This document shows positions 52,129-61,184 of a stretch of 64,000 bases of DNA, in pieces (position 1 is the stretch's first letter; each line of letters starts with the position of its first letter). Where the stretch lies: NCBI RefSeq assembly GCF_024662015.1, contig NZ_CP102480.1:496001-560000 (forward strand). The letters are read 5' to 3'. Made by a program: the position numbers and the translations under genes. The DNA comes from Nisaea acidiphila. Lineage in GTDB: Bacteria > Pseudomonadota > Alphaproteobacteria > Thalassobaculales > Thalassobaculaceae. Under the pieces are notes generated by a model, which was not told the DNA's origin, did not search any database, and worked only from the letters and a program-made list of their open reading frames with translations.

Positions 52129-53853
52129 TTACTTGTACATGGTCTGGTTCTTGGTACCCGGCGCGTACTCGTTCGGATCGACCCAGATATTGACGACGGC
52201 CGACTTCCCGGTGCTTTTCACCGCCTCGCGGGCGCGCTGCAGGGCCGCTGCGATCTGGCCGGCCTCGTGCACTTCCTCGCCATGGCCGCCGAGCATCTCG
52301 GCGAACTTGGAAAACGGAATGTCTCCCAGCTTGTTGCCGACATTGCCGCGCTGCTCGCCATACTTGGCGATCTGGCCGTAGCGGATCTGGTTCATCGAGG
52401 AGTTGTTGCCGATCACAGCGATGTACGGCACGCCGAAGCGATTGGCGGTCTCCATGTCGAAGGCGGTCATGCCAAAGGAGCCGTCGCCGTAGTAGCAGAG
52501 GATTTCCTTGTCCGGATTGGCAAGGCCGGCAGCAATGGCGAAGCCGGTGCCGACACCGAGCGAGCCGAGCGCGCCCGGATCCATCCAGTTGCCCGGCGCT
52601 TTCGGCGCCACGGCCTGTGCTGAGATCGTCACAACGTCGCCGCCGTCGCCGATATAAACCGTCTTGTCGGTCAGGAACTCGTTCAGCTCCCAGGCCACCC
52701 GGTAGGGATGGATCGGCGACTGGTCGGAGAGGAAGAGCGGCATCAGCTTTTCGGTCGCCGCTTCTTCCGCCGCCTTCAGTTCTTTCAGCCAGCCTTCGCG
52801 GCCCTTGGAGCCGTTGTCGACCCGGCCCTTGATCGCCGCGTGGACGGCAGCGAGGATCGCACCCGGATCGCCGGCGAGGCCGAGATCCACGTCGCGGTTC
52901 TTGCCGACCGTGCGGTAATCCTGATCGATCTGTACCAGCGTCAGATCCTCGCGGATCCGCTTGCCGTAACCCATACGGAAGTCGAACGGCGTGCCGACGA
53001 TCAGCAGCAGGTCCGCCTTCTGGAAGGCAAGACGCCGGGTGCGGTTGAAATAGTGGCTGTCGGTCTGGGGCAGCATGCCGCGCGCCGCGCCGTTCATGTA
53101 GCAGGCGATGTTCAGGTCCTTGACCAGATCGATCGCTTCCTGGTGGCCGCGGCTCATCCAGACCTGGGAGCCGACGAGGATCGCCGGACGTTCCGCCTTG
53201 ACGATCAGGTCGGCCAGCTTCTCGATATCGGCCGGATCACCGATCGACTTCACCGAGGCGCGATACTTGCCCGGCTCCGGAATGACGGCGCTGGAGATCG
53301 GCACCTCACGATCGAGCACATCGCGCGGGATCTCGAGATAGGACGGCCCGTAAGCGCCGGCGAAACATTCGCGCGCCGCCATGGAGACCATGTCGCCGGC
53401 CCGTTCGGTCGAGCGCACGCCGGCGGAGAATTTGGTGATCGGCGCCATGATATCGACATGCGGCAGATCCTGCAGCGAGCCCATCTTGTGCTGGGTCAGC
53501 GCGCCCTGGCCGCCGATATGCAGCACCGGGCTCTCGGAGCGGAACGCGGTCGCAACACCGGTGATGGCGTTGGTGCAACCGGGGCCCGCCGTGGTGACGA
53601 CACAACCGAGCTTGCCGGTCTGACGGGCATAGCCGTCCGCGGCATGGGCCGCGACCTGCTCGTGCCGGACGTCGATGATGCGGATGCCTTCGTCGACGCA
53701 GCCGTCATAGATGTCGATGATATGCCCGCCGCAAAGCGTGAAGATCGTGTCCACACCCTCGTTCTTCAGGGCCTTGGCGACCAGATGGCCGCCGGAAACG
53801 ACCTCGCCGGAGCGATCTTTTTCTTTAAGGGTATCGGTGGCGGTATCGCTCAT
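52129..53853 (-). CDS. ThDP-dependent acyl-CoA lyase/decarboxylase (oxalyl-CoA decarboxylase or 2-hydroxyacyl-CoA lyase-like)
   Basis: This 574-residue thiamine-diphosphate enzyme has three domains. The catalytic Glu is E65 in DVRHEQVAAHAADGYARQ. The ThDP/Mg motif begins YYGDGSFGM (about residue 465) and ends IGNNSSMN. The N-terminal FTLCGGHIIDIYDGC and the C-terminal NEYAPGTKNQTMYK resemble 2-hydroxyacyl-CoA lyase-type proteins of alphaproteobacteria more than canonical OxC, whose N-terminal GIPIT motif is missing. The adjoining Frc argues for oxalyl-CoA; family resemblance argues for 2-hydroxyacyl-CoA cleavage to formyl-CoA. Acetolactate synthase is unlikely. Confidence 0.78.
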   Translation of the reverse strand: MSDTATDTLKEKDRSGEVVSGGHLVAKALKNEGVDTIFTLCGGHIIDIYDGCVDEGIRIIDVRHEQVAAHAADGYARQTGKLGCVVTTAGPGCTNAITGVATAFRSESPVLHIGGQGALTQHKMGSLQDLPHVDIMAPITKFSAGVRSTERAGDMVSMAARECFAGAYGPSYLEIPRDVLDREVPISSAVIPEPGKYRASVKSIGDPADIEKLADLIVKAERPAILVGSQVWMSRGHQEAIDLVKDLNIACYMNGAARGMLPQTDSHYFNRTRRLAFQKADLLLIVGTPFDFRMGYGKRIREDLTLVQIDQDYRTVGKNRDVDLGLAGDPGAILAAVHAAIKGRVDNGSKGREGWLKELKAAEEAATEKLMPLFLSDQSPIHPYRVAWELNEFLTDKTVYIGDGGDVVTISAQAVAPKAPGNWMDPGALGSLGVGTGFAIAAGLANPDKEILCYYGDGSFGMTAFDMETANRFGVPYIAVIGNNSSMNQIRYGQIAKYGEQRGNVGNKLGDIPFSKFAEMLGGHGEEVHEAGQIAAALQRAREAVKSTGKSAVVNIWVDPNEYAPGTKNQTMYK

Positions 53854-53914
53854 TATTTCTAGCTCCCTTTATTATAGGCGCCCGTTACCGTGCGGCGCGC
53901 CTCTTGATCTTTGG

Positions 53915-54601
53915 TTATCCGAGATAGTCCACGTTGTCGGCGACATGCCGGGCGAGCGCGAGGGCATGGTCACGGACCAGCCGTTCGGCCGCCTCCGCAT
54001 CGCGTGCCTCGATCGCCTCGACAATGTGCATGTGATCCTGCATCGACCGTGCAATCCGGTCCTGCTCACCGATGGTCCGGTTTCGGATCGCGCGAACATG
54101 CAGGAAGATCTTATCGATCATTTCCTCGATCAGCGGCGAATGGCCGAGTTTCAGGATGGCCTGATGAAACTCGATATTCCGGGTCGAATACTCGTCGATC
54201 TCCAGTCGCCCTTTCTCCGTCTCCTGGAAAATCCGGCGAAGCTGGCTGATCTCGCTGTCTGTAGCGACTTCCGTCGCCAGCCGTGCCGCCATGCCTTCCA
54301 AAGCGGCCCAGACCTTGATCATCTCAATGATCTCGGCCTTGGTCTTGCGGACGATGAAAACGCCGCGGCGCGGCTGGATGTCGACCAAGCCTTCCTGGGC
54401 AAGACGGGCGAGCGCCTCGCGCAGGGGCGTACGGCTGATTCCGAGCTGTTCCGACAACTGACGCTCGTCGAGCCGGAGATTGGCGTCGGGATCGTAGATA
54501 TTCATCGAGACGATGCCGTCCTTCAGGGCCGCATAGGTCTTGTCCTTGAGACTGACCTCGGCCGCGATGGGCGTCACCATCAACGCGGAAGTGTCGTTCA
54601 T
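53915..54601 (-). CDS. GntR-family regulator, FCD subfamily
   Basis: The 228-residue regulator has an N-terminal winged helix (LRLDERQLSEQLGISRTPLREALARLAQEGLVDIQPRRGVFIV, residues about 40-85) and a C-terminal all-helical FCD domain, with metal-binding His residues probably in NIEFHQAILKLGH and MQDHMHIVEAI. It is the first gene of the GntR - ThDP enzyme - frc operon and probably represses it until its acid ligand appears. A TGGTATACCA palindrome lies 61 bases upstream of the start. Confidence 0.93.
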   Translation of the reverse strand: MNDTSALMVTPIAAEVSLKDKTYAALKDGIVSMNIYDPDANLRLDERQLSEQLGISRTPLREALARLAQEGLVDIQPRRGVFIVRKTKAEIIEMIKVWAALEGMAARLATEVATDSEISQLRRIFQETEKGRLEIDEYSTRNIEFHQAILKLGHSPLIEEMIDKIFLHVRAIRNRTIGEQDRIARSMQDHMHIVEAIEARDAEAAERLVRDHALALARHVADNVDYLG

Positions 54602-54661
54602 TCAGAGTTCCCCGGCCGTTCGACCAACGGAGGATGCACCCTTAACCGGGAGCGTGGGCTC

Positions 54662-54671
54662 TGGTATACCA
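54662..54671. promoter_or_regulatory. GntR/FCD operator candidate, TGGTATACCA
   Basis: This is a perfect 10-base palindrome with the form TNGTNNNACNA/TGGTATACCA known for FCD-type GntR regulators. It lies 61 bases upstream of the GntR gene, in the spacer shared with the end of a flavoprotein gene. It is the natural site for autoregulation of the operon. Confidence 0.55.
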
Positions 54672-54728
54672 CACACTTTATGCCATGGAATACATAAATT
54701 GCGTCGCCGATGTCGCAGCTTTGCCAGG

Positions 54729-55961
54729 TCAGCGGCGGGCCTGTTTCACCAGTGCGCGAAGGTCGCAATCCGGGTCCGCGGCCTGCTCCGGCGTCAAGGG
54801 GACGGCAGCCGCGATCAGGCGGCGGGCAAGCGCATGGTCGCCTGCCTTGTTCACGGATTCGACGCAGCGCAACTTACCGTCTGCAAAGAGAAATGCCGAA
54901 AAGGAACCGCTCTCGGGATCACCGCGAAGCACGCCCTCTTCACTGCCGTCGGAGAGGCCGGCGATCTGCAATTTGGCCTCCCCCTGATCCGACCAGAACC
55001 AGGGAACCTCATGGTACGGCGCGGCTTCTCCAAGCAGGGCCGCAGCAGCGGTCTTCGCCTGATCCACCGCATTCTGCACGGATTCGAGACGAACCCGCCG
55101 GCCGAGTTGCCAATGGACATAGCTCGCGCAATCGCCGATTGCGGCGATCTCCGGAATCGAGCTCAGCATCGTCTCACCGACAGAAATTCCGTTCTCGATC
55201 TCAAGCCCGGCTGCCTCGGCAAGCTCCGTGCAGGGCACGACCCCGGTGCCGGAAATCACGCAATCGGCCTCGATCGACGAACCGTCGGCGAGATCGGCGC
55301 CCGATGCCTTGCCACCGGAAACCCGGATCCCGGCAACTCTCGCATTCAGGCGGATATCCGCGCCGAGCCCCGACAGATAGGCGAGGAAGTATGCGGAAAC
55401 CGCAGGCGAGACCGCGCGCGCCATCAACCGCGCTTCGGCTTCCAGGACGGTAACCGACTTGCCGAGCAACGCCGCCGTCGCAGCGATTTCAAGCCCGATG
55501 AAGCCTCCGCCGATCACCAGTACCGACGAAGAGGCGTCGAAAGCCGCCTTGATCGCTTGACTGTCTGCATAGGTCCGGAGTTCGAGCACGCCCGGCGCAT
55601 CGATATTCGGCACCGGTATCCGGCGCGGGCGCGAGCCCACCGCCAGCGCGATCCGCGAACACGGAATAGAGCTTCCGTCGGCCAGCGTGAAGGATCCCGC
55701 GACCTTGTCGATAGCGGTCGCTTCGGTTCCGAGGCGCAGGTCGATGTCCCGGTCGGTGTAGAACTTTTCCGGACGCAGCACAGTCGGCTTCGGGTCCGGT
55801 TCCTTGATATAGCCTTTGGAGAGCGGCGGCTTCTGGTAAGGCAAGTCCGGCTCGCTCGTCAGCATGGTCAGCGGACCTTCATATCCCTTTTCCCTGAGAC
55901 TGGCCGCCAGTTGCACACCACCATGGCTGGCGCCGACGATCACGATGCCCTTGTCCGTCAC
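54729..55961 (-). CDS. Ferredoxin/rubredoxin reductase-type FAD oxidoreductase
   Basis: This 410-residue pyridine nucleotide-disulfide-fold flavoprotein starts at GTG 55961. It has two dinucleotide motifs, IVIVGASHGGVQLAASLRE at the start and VLVIGGGFIGLEIAATAALLG near residue 148, and the ferredoxin-reductase type PPLSKGYI and IAAIGDCASY. The C-terminal domain is that of putidaredoxin reductase-like proteins feeding Rieske or P450 oxygenases. It follows choV by 41 bases on the same strand, so it may supply electrons to a betaine-demethylating oxygenase. No oxygenase gene is present in the window. Confidence 0.82.
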   Translation of the reverse strand: MTDKGIVIVGASHGGVQLAASLREKGYEGPLTMLTSEPDLPYQKPPLSKGYIKEPDPKPTVLRPEKFYTDRDIDLRLGTEATAIDKVAGSFTLADGSSIPCSRIALAVGSRPRRIPVPNIDAPGVLELRTYADSQAIKAAFDASSSVLVIGGGFIGLEIAATAALLGKSVTVLEAEARLMARAVSPAVSAYFLAYLSGLGADIRLNARVAGIRVSGGKASGADLADGSSIEADCVISGTGVVPCTELAEAAGLEIENGISVGETMLSSIPEIAAIGDCASYVHWQLGRRVRLESVQNAVDQAKTAAAALLGEAAPYHEVPWFWSDQGEAKLQIAGLSDGSEEGVLRGDPESGSFSAFLFADGKLRCVESVNKAGDHALARRLIAAAVPLTPEQAADPDCDLRALVKQARR

Positions 55962-56002
55962 GGGCTTCCTCCCTGCACTGAACTATAGTGCAGATTCCTA
56001 GC

Positions 56003-57079
56003 CTATTCTTTCAGCAAAGCGGAGTAGATTTCGCCGTCGCCGATTTCGCCGATCACCTTGCCGTCGGCAATCACGCGGATCGTCTCCGCGGTGCGGGTCC
56101 GCGCACGCATCAAATCCGCCAGCGGCGTGTCGGGTTCCGCGATCGGGATCGCCCCTTCGGGCCAGTCTTCCGCGGTGAGAGCGACGGCCCCGCCCGGAAC
56201 CGGTCCTCCGGTATCCACCGGACGCATGACCGTTGCGGCCTGAAGCACGTTCAGGGGGTTCATATGGGAGACGAAATCGGCGACATACCTGTTCGCCGGC
56301 TGCAGTACGATCTCCTGCGGCGTGCCGAACTGGACAATACGCCCCCCCTCCATGATCGCAACCTTAGACCCGAGTTTCAGCGCCTCGTCGAGATCGTGGC
56401 TGACGAAGATGATCGTGCGCTGCAACTGCGCCTGAAGATCGAGCAACTCGTCCTGCAGCTTCGCCCGGATCAGCGGATCGAGAGCCGAGAACGGCTCGTC
56501 CATCAGCAGGATCGGCGCTTCCGTCGCGAAGGCCCGTGCAAGCCCGACACGCTGCTGCATCCCGCCCGAGAGCTCGTGCACCTTTCGGTCCGCCCATTGG
56601 TCCAGCCCAACCAGTTCGAGCTGCTTCGCCACGCGTTCCTCGCGCTCCCCCCTGGCAATGCCCGCGAGTTCGAGCCCGAGCCCGACATTCTCCGCCACGG
56701 TCCGCCATGGCAGCAGGGCAAAATTCTGGAATACCATGGTGACCCGGCTGGTCCGGAGCCGGCGCAACGTTGCCTCGTCCGCGGTCGCGACATCGATTTC
56801 CGCCGAGCCGTCATCCACCCAGACCGCGCCGCGCACCACCGGATTGAGACCGTTCACAGCGCGCAGCAAGGTCGACTTTCCGGATCCGGACAGGCCCATG
56901 ATGACGACGATTTCGCCGGGTTCGACCGTGAGGCTGCAATTGTGCACGCCGAGGATCTGACCGGTCTCCTCCTGGATCTCGGCCCGCTCCATGTCGCGGT
57001 CCATCAACGGCAGAGCGGAAGCCGGGTCCTTACCGAAGACGATATTCACCTCGTCGAAGCGGACTGCGGACCGGCTCAT
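56003..57079 (-). CDS. choV: ChoV, choline/glycine betaine ABC transporter ATPase
   Basis: The 358-residue ATPase belongs to the ProV/ChoV group. Walker A is MGLSGSGKSTLL (about residue 62), the signature LSGGMQQRVGLARA is near 170 and Walker B ILLMDEPFSALDP follows. The C-terminal region after residue 260 contains the regulatory part, including MRPVD and a CBS-like tail. It energises uptake of choline through ChoW. It overlaps choW by 4 bases (ATGA type). Confidence 0.93.
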   Translation of the reverse strand: MSRSAVRFDEVNIVFGKDPASALPLMDRDMERAEIQEETGQILGVHNCSLTVEPGEIVVIMGLSGSGKSTLLRAVNGLNPVVRGAVWVDDGSAEIDVATADEATLRRLRTSRVTMVFQNFALLPWRTVAENVGLGLELAGIARGEREERVAKQLELVGLDQWADRKVHELSGGMQQRVGLARAFATEAPILLMDEPFSALDPLIRAKLQDELLDLQAQLQRTIIFVSHDLDEALKLGSKVAIMEGGRIVQFGTPQEIVLQPANRYVADFVSHMNPLNVLQAATVMRPVDTGGPVPGGAVALTAEDWPEGAIPIAEPDTPLADLMRARTRTAETIRVIADGKVIGEIGDGEIYSALLKE

Positions 57080-57918
57080 TTCCCGTCTCCCTCCCGGCCG
57101 CGGAACATCCGGTCTAGAATGATTGCGATCAGCACGATCGCCAGCCCGACCTCGAAGCCCTTGGCGATATTGACCTGGTTCAGCGCCCGCAGCGTCGGGA
57201 CCCCGAGCCCGTCGGCGCCGACCAGCGCGGCGATGACGACCATGGAGAGCGAAAGCATGATCGTCTGGGTCAGGCCCGCCATAATCTGCGGCAGGGCATA
57301 GGGCAGCTCCACCTTCCAGAGCAATTGCATGCGCGTCGCGCCGAAGGCCTCGCCGGCCTCGATCAACATCTTTGGCGTGGAGGAGATGCCGAGATGCGTC
57401 AGCCGGATCGGTGCCGGAATGGCGAAGATGACCGTCGCGATCAGCCCCGGCACCATACCGAGGCCGAAGAGGATCAGGGCCGGGATCAGATAGACGAAGG
57501 TCGGGATGGTCTGCATCAGGTCGAGTACCGGGCGCATGGCGGAGAACAGCCAGGGCCGGCGCGCGGCGGCGATGCCAAGAGGTACTCCGACCCCCATGCA
57601 GACGACGGAAGAAGCCAGCACCAGAGCGACCGTCTCCGTCGTCTCTTCCCAGTAGCCCTGATTGATGATCAACAGGAGGCCCACAGCGACCAGTAGCGGG
57701 AACCAGAGATTGCGGCGAACGGCATAGGCAATGCCGGTCGCGATCGCGACTGCGACCAGCGGGTGTGGCGCCTGTAGCACCCAGAGTATGGCCTCGATCA
57801 TGAATTCGAGCCCAGCGGCAAGCCCGTCAAAAAACCACGCGCCGTGATCGGTCAGCCAGTCGACGAAAGCTTTCGCCGCCTTGCCTACCGGCAGCTTGTT
57901 ATCGGTCAGCCATTCCAT
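57076..57918 (-). CDS. choW: ChoW, choline ABC transporter permease
   Basis: This 280-residue permease has six or seven helices. The binding-protein-dependent loop reads EAGEAFGATRMQLLWKVELPYALPQIMAGL, with the EAA motif and conserved Gly. The N-terminus VGKAAKAFVDWLTDHGAWFFDG and ATGIAYAVRRNLWFPLL are typical of ProW/ChoW. It lies between choX and choV in the same operon and forms the membrane channel for choline. Confidence 0.93.
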   Translation of the reverse strand: MEWLTDNKLPVGKAAKAFVDWLTDHGAWFFDGLAAGLEFMIEAILWVLQAPHPLVAVAIATGIAYAVRRNLWFPLLVAVGLLLIINQGYWEETTETVALVLASSVVCMGVGVPLGIAAARRPWLFSAMRPVLDLMQTIPTFVYLIPALILFGLGMVPGLIATVIFAIPAPIRLTHLGISSTPKMLIEAGEAFGATRMQLLWKVELPYALPQIMAGLTQTIMLSLSMVVIAALVGADGLGVPTLRALNQVNIAKGFEVGLAIVLIAIILDRMFRGREGDGK

Positions 57919-57997
57919 GATACGCCCTCTCCCGCACCGTCACGACAAGACGGCTGAACGGGAAGCGGCCGCACCGCTTCCCGCAACATGCGGAGTT

Positions 57998-58939
57998 TCA
58001 GAGACCGAGGGCCTTACGAACGGCCGGCAGAGCCGCCTGACCGTCGAGCGTGCTGACGCCGGAGAGCCAGGCGTCGAGAATACCGGCATTGGCCTTCAGC
58101 CACTTCTTCGCCGCATCCTTCGGCTCCTCGCCGTCATTCAGGATCGCGCCCATGATCTCGTTTTCCATGCGAAGCGAGAACATCAGATTGTCGAGCAGAC
58201 GGCCGACATTCGGGCATTCGTCGGAATAGCCGGCGCGCGTGTTGGTGTAGACCGTCGCACCGCCCAGATCCGGGCCGAAATAGTCATCTCCGCCGGAGAG
58301 ATAGGCCATCTCGAAATTGGCGTTCATCGGGTGCGGCTCCCAGCCGAGGAAGACCACCGGCTCCTCTTTCTTCACCGCGCGGGCGACCTGGGCCAGCATG
58401 CCCTGCTCGGAGGATTCGACCACGTCGAAGCCTTTCAGGCCGAAGGCATCCTTCTCGATCATGTCGAGGATCAGGCGGTTGCCGTCATTGCCCGGCTCGA
58501 TGCCGTAGATCTTGCCGTCGAGCTTGTCCTTGAACTTGGCAATGTCGGCGAAGCTCTTCAGGCCCGCGTCATAGGCGTATTTCGGGACCGCGAGAGTGTA
58601 TTTCGCGCCGTAGAGATTGACCCCGGTGGTGTCGACCGAGCCTTCGTCGCGGTATTTCGCGATATCGCCTTCCATGGTCGGCATCCAGTTGCCGAGGAAG
58701 ACGTCGATATCCTTGTTCTTCATCGAGGCGTAGGTGACCGGAACGGACAGAACCTTCACGTCCGTCTTGTAGCCCATCGCCTCGAGCACGGTCGTCGTCG
58801 CCGCAGTGGTGGCCGTGATGTCGGTCCAGCCGACATCGGAGAAGCGGACGGTCTCGCAATGTCCGTCGGCGAAAGCGGCGCCGGAGGACAGCAGTCCCAC
58901 GGTCAGCGCGGCAGCGAATACAGCTTTGGATTTCAGCAT
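57998..58939 (-). CDS. choX: ChoX, choline-binding periplasmic protein
   Basis: The 313-residue product starts at the ATG at 58939, with GGGAG 9 bases upstream. A signal peptide covers residues 1-24 (LTVGLLSSGAAFADGHC). The mature protein has the choline/betaine-binding fold, with the typical starts ETVRFSDVGWTDITATTA and VFLGNWMPTMEGD, and aromatic box residues in VFLGWEPHPMN. It captures choline in the periplasm for ChoWV. The gene is divergent from betI across the operator palindrome. Confidence 0.94.
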   Translation of the reverse strand: MLKSKAVFAAALTVGLLSSGAAFADGHCETVRFSDVGWTDITATTAATTTVLEAMGYKTDVKVLSVPVTYASMKNKDIDVFLGNWMPTMEGDIAKYRDEGSVDTTGVNLYGAKYTLAVPKYAYDAGLKSFADIAKFKDKLDGKIYGIEPGNDGNRLILDMIEKDAFGLKGFDVVESSEQGMLAQVARAVKKEEPVVFLGWEPHPMNANFEMAYLSGGDDYFGPDLGGATVYTNTRAGYSDECPNVGRLLDNLMFSLRMENEIMGAILNDGEEPKDAAKKWLKANAGILDAWLSGVSTLDGQAALPAVRKALGL

Positions 58940-59021
58940 GACTTTGGCTCCCTGTTTGTAGTGCCCCCATTTATCGTTCCGGTCAGGCAAACATCATAAC
59001 TGATCGGGCGCAAGATTTTTA

Positions 59022-59041
59022 TTGATTGAGCAGTCAATCAA
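59022..59041. promoter_or_regulatory. BetI-type operator palindrome between choX and betI
   Basis: TTGATTGA (59022-59029) and TCAATCAA (59034-59041) are perfect inverted 8-base arms around a 4-base spacer. They lie between the divergent choX and betI starts, where BetI (TetR family) binds in other proteobacteria to repress both directions until choline is present. The palindrome is seen directly. BetI binding follows from family knowledge and position. Confidence 0.75.
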
Positions 59042-59073
59042 AAATACGGTCAGCGCGAAAGGAAGCGCTCGGA

Positions 59074-59661
59074 ATGCCCAAAGTCGGAATGGAGCCGATC
59101 CGCCGTCAGGCGTTGATTTCTGCCGCGATCGAGGCGATCCACGCACGTGGATCCTTCGAAGTGACGATGAGCGAGATCGCCCGGCAGGCCGGGGTCTCGA
59201 CCGCTCTCGCCCACCATTATTTCGGCAGCAAGGATCAGCTGATCGTCGCCACAATGCGGCATCTGCTGGACGAACTGAACGGCGAGATCGTAGCCGCGTT
59301 GCGCACTGCCCGGACGCCACGGGAGCGTATCACCGGCATCATCCGCGCGAATTTCGGCTCCGACCAGTTCCGCCCGGCGACAATCTCGGCCTGGCTGACA
59401 TTCTACGTGAAGGCGCAGAGCATGGGCGGCGCCCGCCGCGTCCTCTCGATCTATGCCCGCCGCCTGCGCAGCAACCTGCGTCACGCACTGTCCCAGCTTA
59501 CCGACAAAGAAAGCGCCAAACGGATTGCCGAAGGGACCGCCGCGATGATCGACGGTCTCTATCTCCGCCACGCCCTGCTGGACAGCGACCCCGACCGGGA
59601 AGCCGCGATCCGGCTCACTGAAGATTACATCGACGCGCAACTCGCCGCCGGGACGAGCTGA
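59074..59661 (+). CDS. betI: BetI choline-responsive TetR repressor
   Basis: This 195-residue repressor starts at the ATG at 59074 (MPKVGMEPIRRQALI), the length and N-terminus of BetI. The helix-turn-helix is EVTMSEIARQAGVSTALAHHYFGSKDQLI (residues about 28-56). The C-terminal ligand domain has the family segments RITGIIRANFGSDQF and AMIDGLYLRHAL. Choline binding releases it from DNA. It is the first gene of the betI-betC-betA-betB operon. Confidence 0.95.
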   Translation: MPKVGMEPIRRQALISAAIEAIHARGSFEVTMSEIARQAGVSTALAHHYFGSKDQLIVATMRHLLDELNGEIVAALRTARTPRERITGIIRANFGSDQFRPATISAWLTFYVKAQSMGGARRVLSIYARRLRSNLRHALSQLTDKESAKRIAEGTAAMIDGLYLRHALLDSDPDREAAIRLTEDYIDAQLAAGTS

Positions 59662-61179
59662 GTGACCAAGAAGCCCAACATCCTGATCCTGATGGTCGAC
59701 CAGCTGAACGGCACGCTGTTTCCGGACGGTCCGGCTGAGTTCCTACATGTCCCGGCTCTGCGCGAACTGGCGTCACGCTCCGTTCGCTTCGCCAACAGCT
59801 ATACGGCAAGCCCGCTCTGCGCGCCCGGCCGCGCTTCCTTCATGTCCGGCCGCCTTCCCTCGCGCACGCGGGTCTATGACAACGCGGCCGAGTTCACTTC
59901 GGACATTCCGACCTACGCACATCACCTGCGCCGCGCCGGCTACTACACCTGCCTTTCCGGCAAAATGCATTTCGTCGGTCCGGACCAGCTGCACGGTTTC
60001 GAGGAGCGCCTGACGACCGATATCTATCCGGCCGATTTCGGCTGGACGCCGGACTACCGCAAGCCGGGAGAACGGATCGACTGGTGGTATCACAATCTCG
60101 GTTCGGTCACCGGCGCGGGCGTCGCCGAGATCTCCAATCAAATGGAGTATGACGACGAAGTCGCGTTCAACGCGGAGCAGAAGCTCTACCAGCTCTCCCG
60201 CGGTACCGACGAACGCCCCTGGTGCCTGACCGTAAGTTTCACCCATCCACACGATCCCTACGTTACGAGACGCAAGTTCTGGGATCTGTACGAAGACTGC
60301 CCGGCGCTGCTGCCGCGGGTTCCTGAAATGGCCTTCGAGGTCCAGGACCCGCACAGCAAGCGGCTATATCTCGCGAACGACTACCGCAATTTCGACATCA
60401 CGGTAGAGAATGTACGCCGCTCGCGCCGGGCCTATTTCTCCAACATCTCCTATCTCGACGAGAAGATCGCGGCGCTGCTGGATACGCTCAAACGCTGCCG
60501 GATGGACGAGGACACGCTGGTGATCTTCGTTTCCGACCACGGCGATATGCTCGGAGAGCGGGGACTCTGGTTCAAGATGAGCTTCTACGAAGGCTCCGCC
60601 CGGGTGCCTATGATGATCGCCGGGCCTGGGATCGAGGGCCGGACGGTGACAGAGCCCGTCTCGACCATAGATCTCACGCCGACACTTGCGGAATTTGCAG
60701 GCATCGACCTCTCGGAAGTCGCGCCCTGGACCGACGGCCATTCGCTCGTTCCGCAGACAAGAGGCGAGGCACGTGAGGAGCCGGTCTATATGGAATATGC
60801 CGCCGAGGGCTCCTACGCCCCTCTCGTCTCGATCCGGCGCGGAAAGTACAAGTTCAACCACTGCGAACTCGATCCGCCGCAGCTGTTCGACCTGGAGGCG
60901 GACCCGGAAGAGCTGGTGAACCTCGCTGAAGATCCGGCTCATCAGGGGATGCTGAACGCCTTCATCGGCGAGATGCGGGCACGCTGGGACATGGAGCAGT
61001 TCGACCGCGAGGTGCGGGACAGCCAGGCCCGGCGCTGGGTGGTGTACGAGTCGTTGCGCAACGGGGCCTATTTCCCCTGGGATTTCCAGCCGCTCCAGAA
61101 AGCATCGGAGCGCTACATGCGCAACCACATGGATCTCAACGTGCTCGAGGAGAACGCGCGGTTCCCGCGCGGAGAGTAA
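59662..61179 (+). CDS. betC: BetC choline-sulfatase
   Basis: The 505-residue sulfatase starts at GTG 59662, directly after the betI stop. The formylglycine site is [20 protein letters not shown], with CxPxR for cofactor formation. Metal residues are in LMVDQLNG near the N-terminus and [14 protein letters not shown]. The C-terminal choline-sulfatase segment [17 protein letters not shown] is present. It cleaves choline-O-sulfate to choline and sulfate in the cytoplasm. A separate sulfatase-maturation enzyme is required and is not in the window. Confidence 0.95.
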   Translation: MTKKPNILILMVDQLNGTLFPDGPAEFLHVPALRELASRSVRFANSYTASPLCAPGRASFMSGRLPSRTRVYDNAAEFTSDIPTYAHHLRRAGYYTCLSGKMHFVGPDQLHGFEERLTTDIYPADFGWTPDYRKPGERIDWWYHNLGSVTGAGVAEISNQMEYDDEVAFNAEQKLYQLSRGTDERPWCLTVSFTHPHDPYVTRRKFWDLYEDCPALLPRVPEMAFEVQDPHSKRLYLANDYRNFDITVENVRRSRRAYFSNISYLDEKIAALLDTLKRCRMDEDTLVIFVSDHGDMLGERGLWFKMSFYEGSARVPMMIAGPGIEGRTVTEPVSTIDLTPTLAEFAGIDLSEVAPWTDGHSLVPQTRGEAREEPVYMEYAAEGSYAPLVSIRRGKYKFNHCELDPPQLFDLEADPEELVNLAEDPAHQGMLNAFIGEMRARWDMEQFDREVRDSQARRWVVYESLRNGAYFPWDFQPLQKASERYMRNHMDLNVLEENARFPRGE

Positions 61180-61184
61180 CGCCA

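Noticed and set aside
50752-52623. Plus-strand frame of over 600 codons opposite frc
   Set aside because: Antisense to the well-supported formyl-CoA transferase and ThDP enzyme genes.
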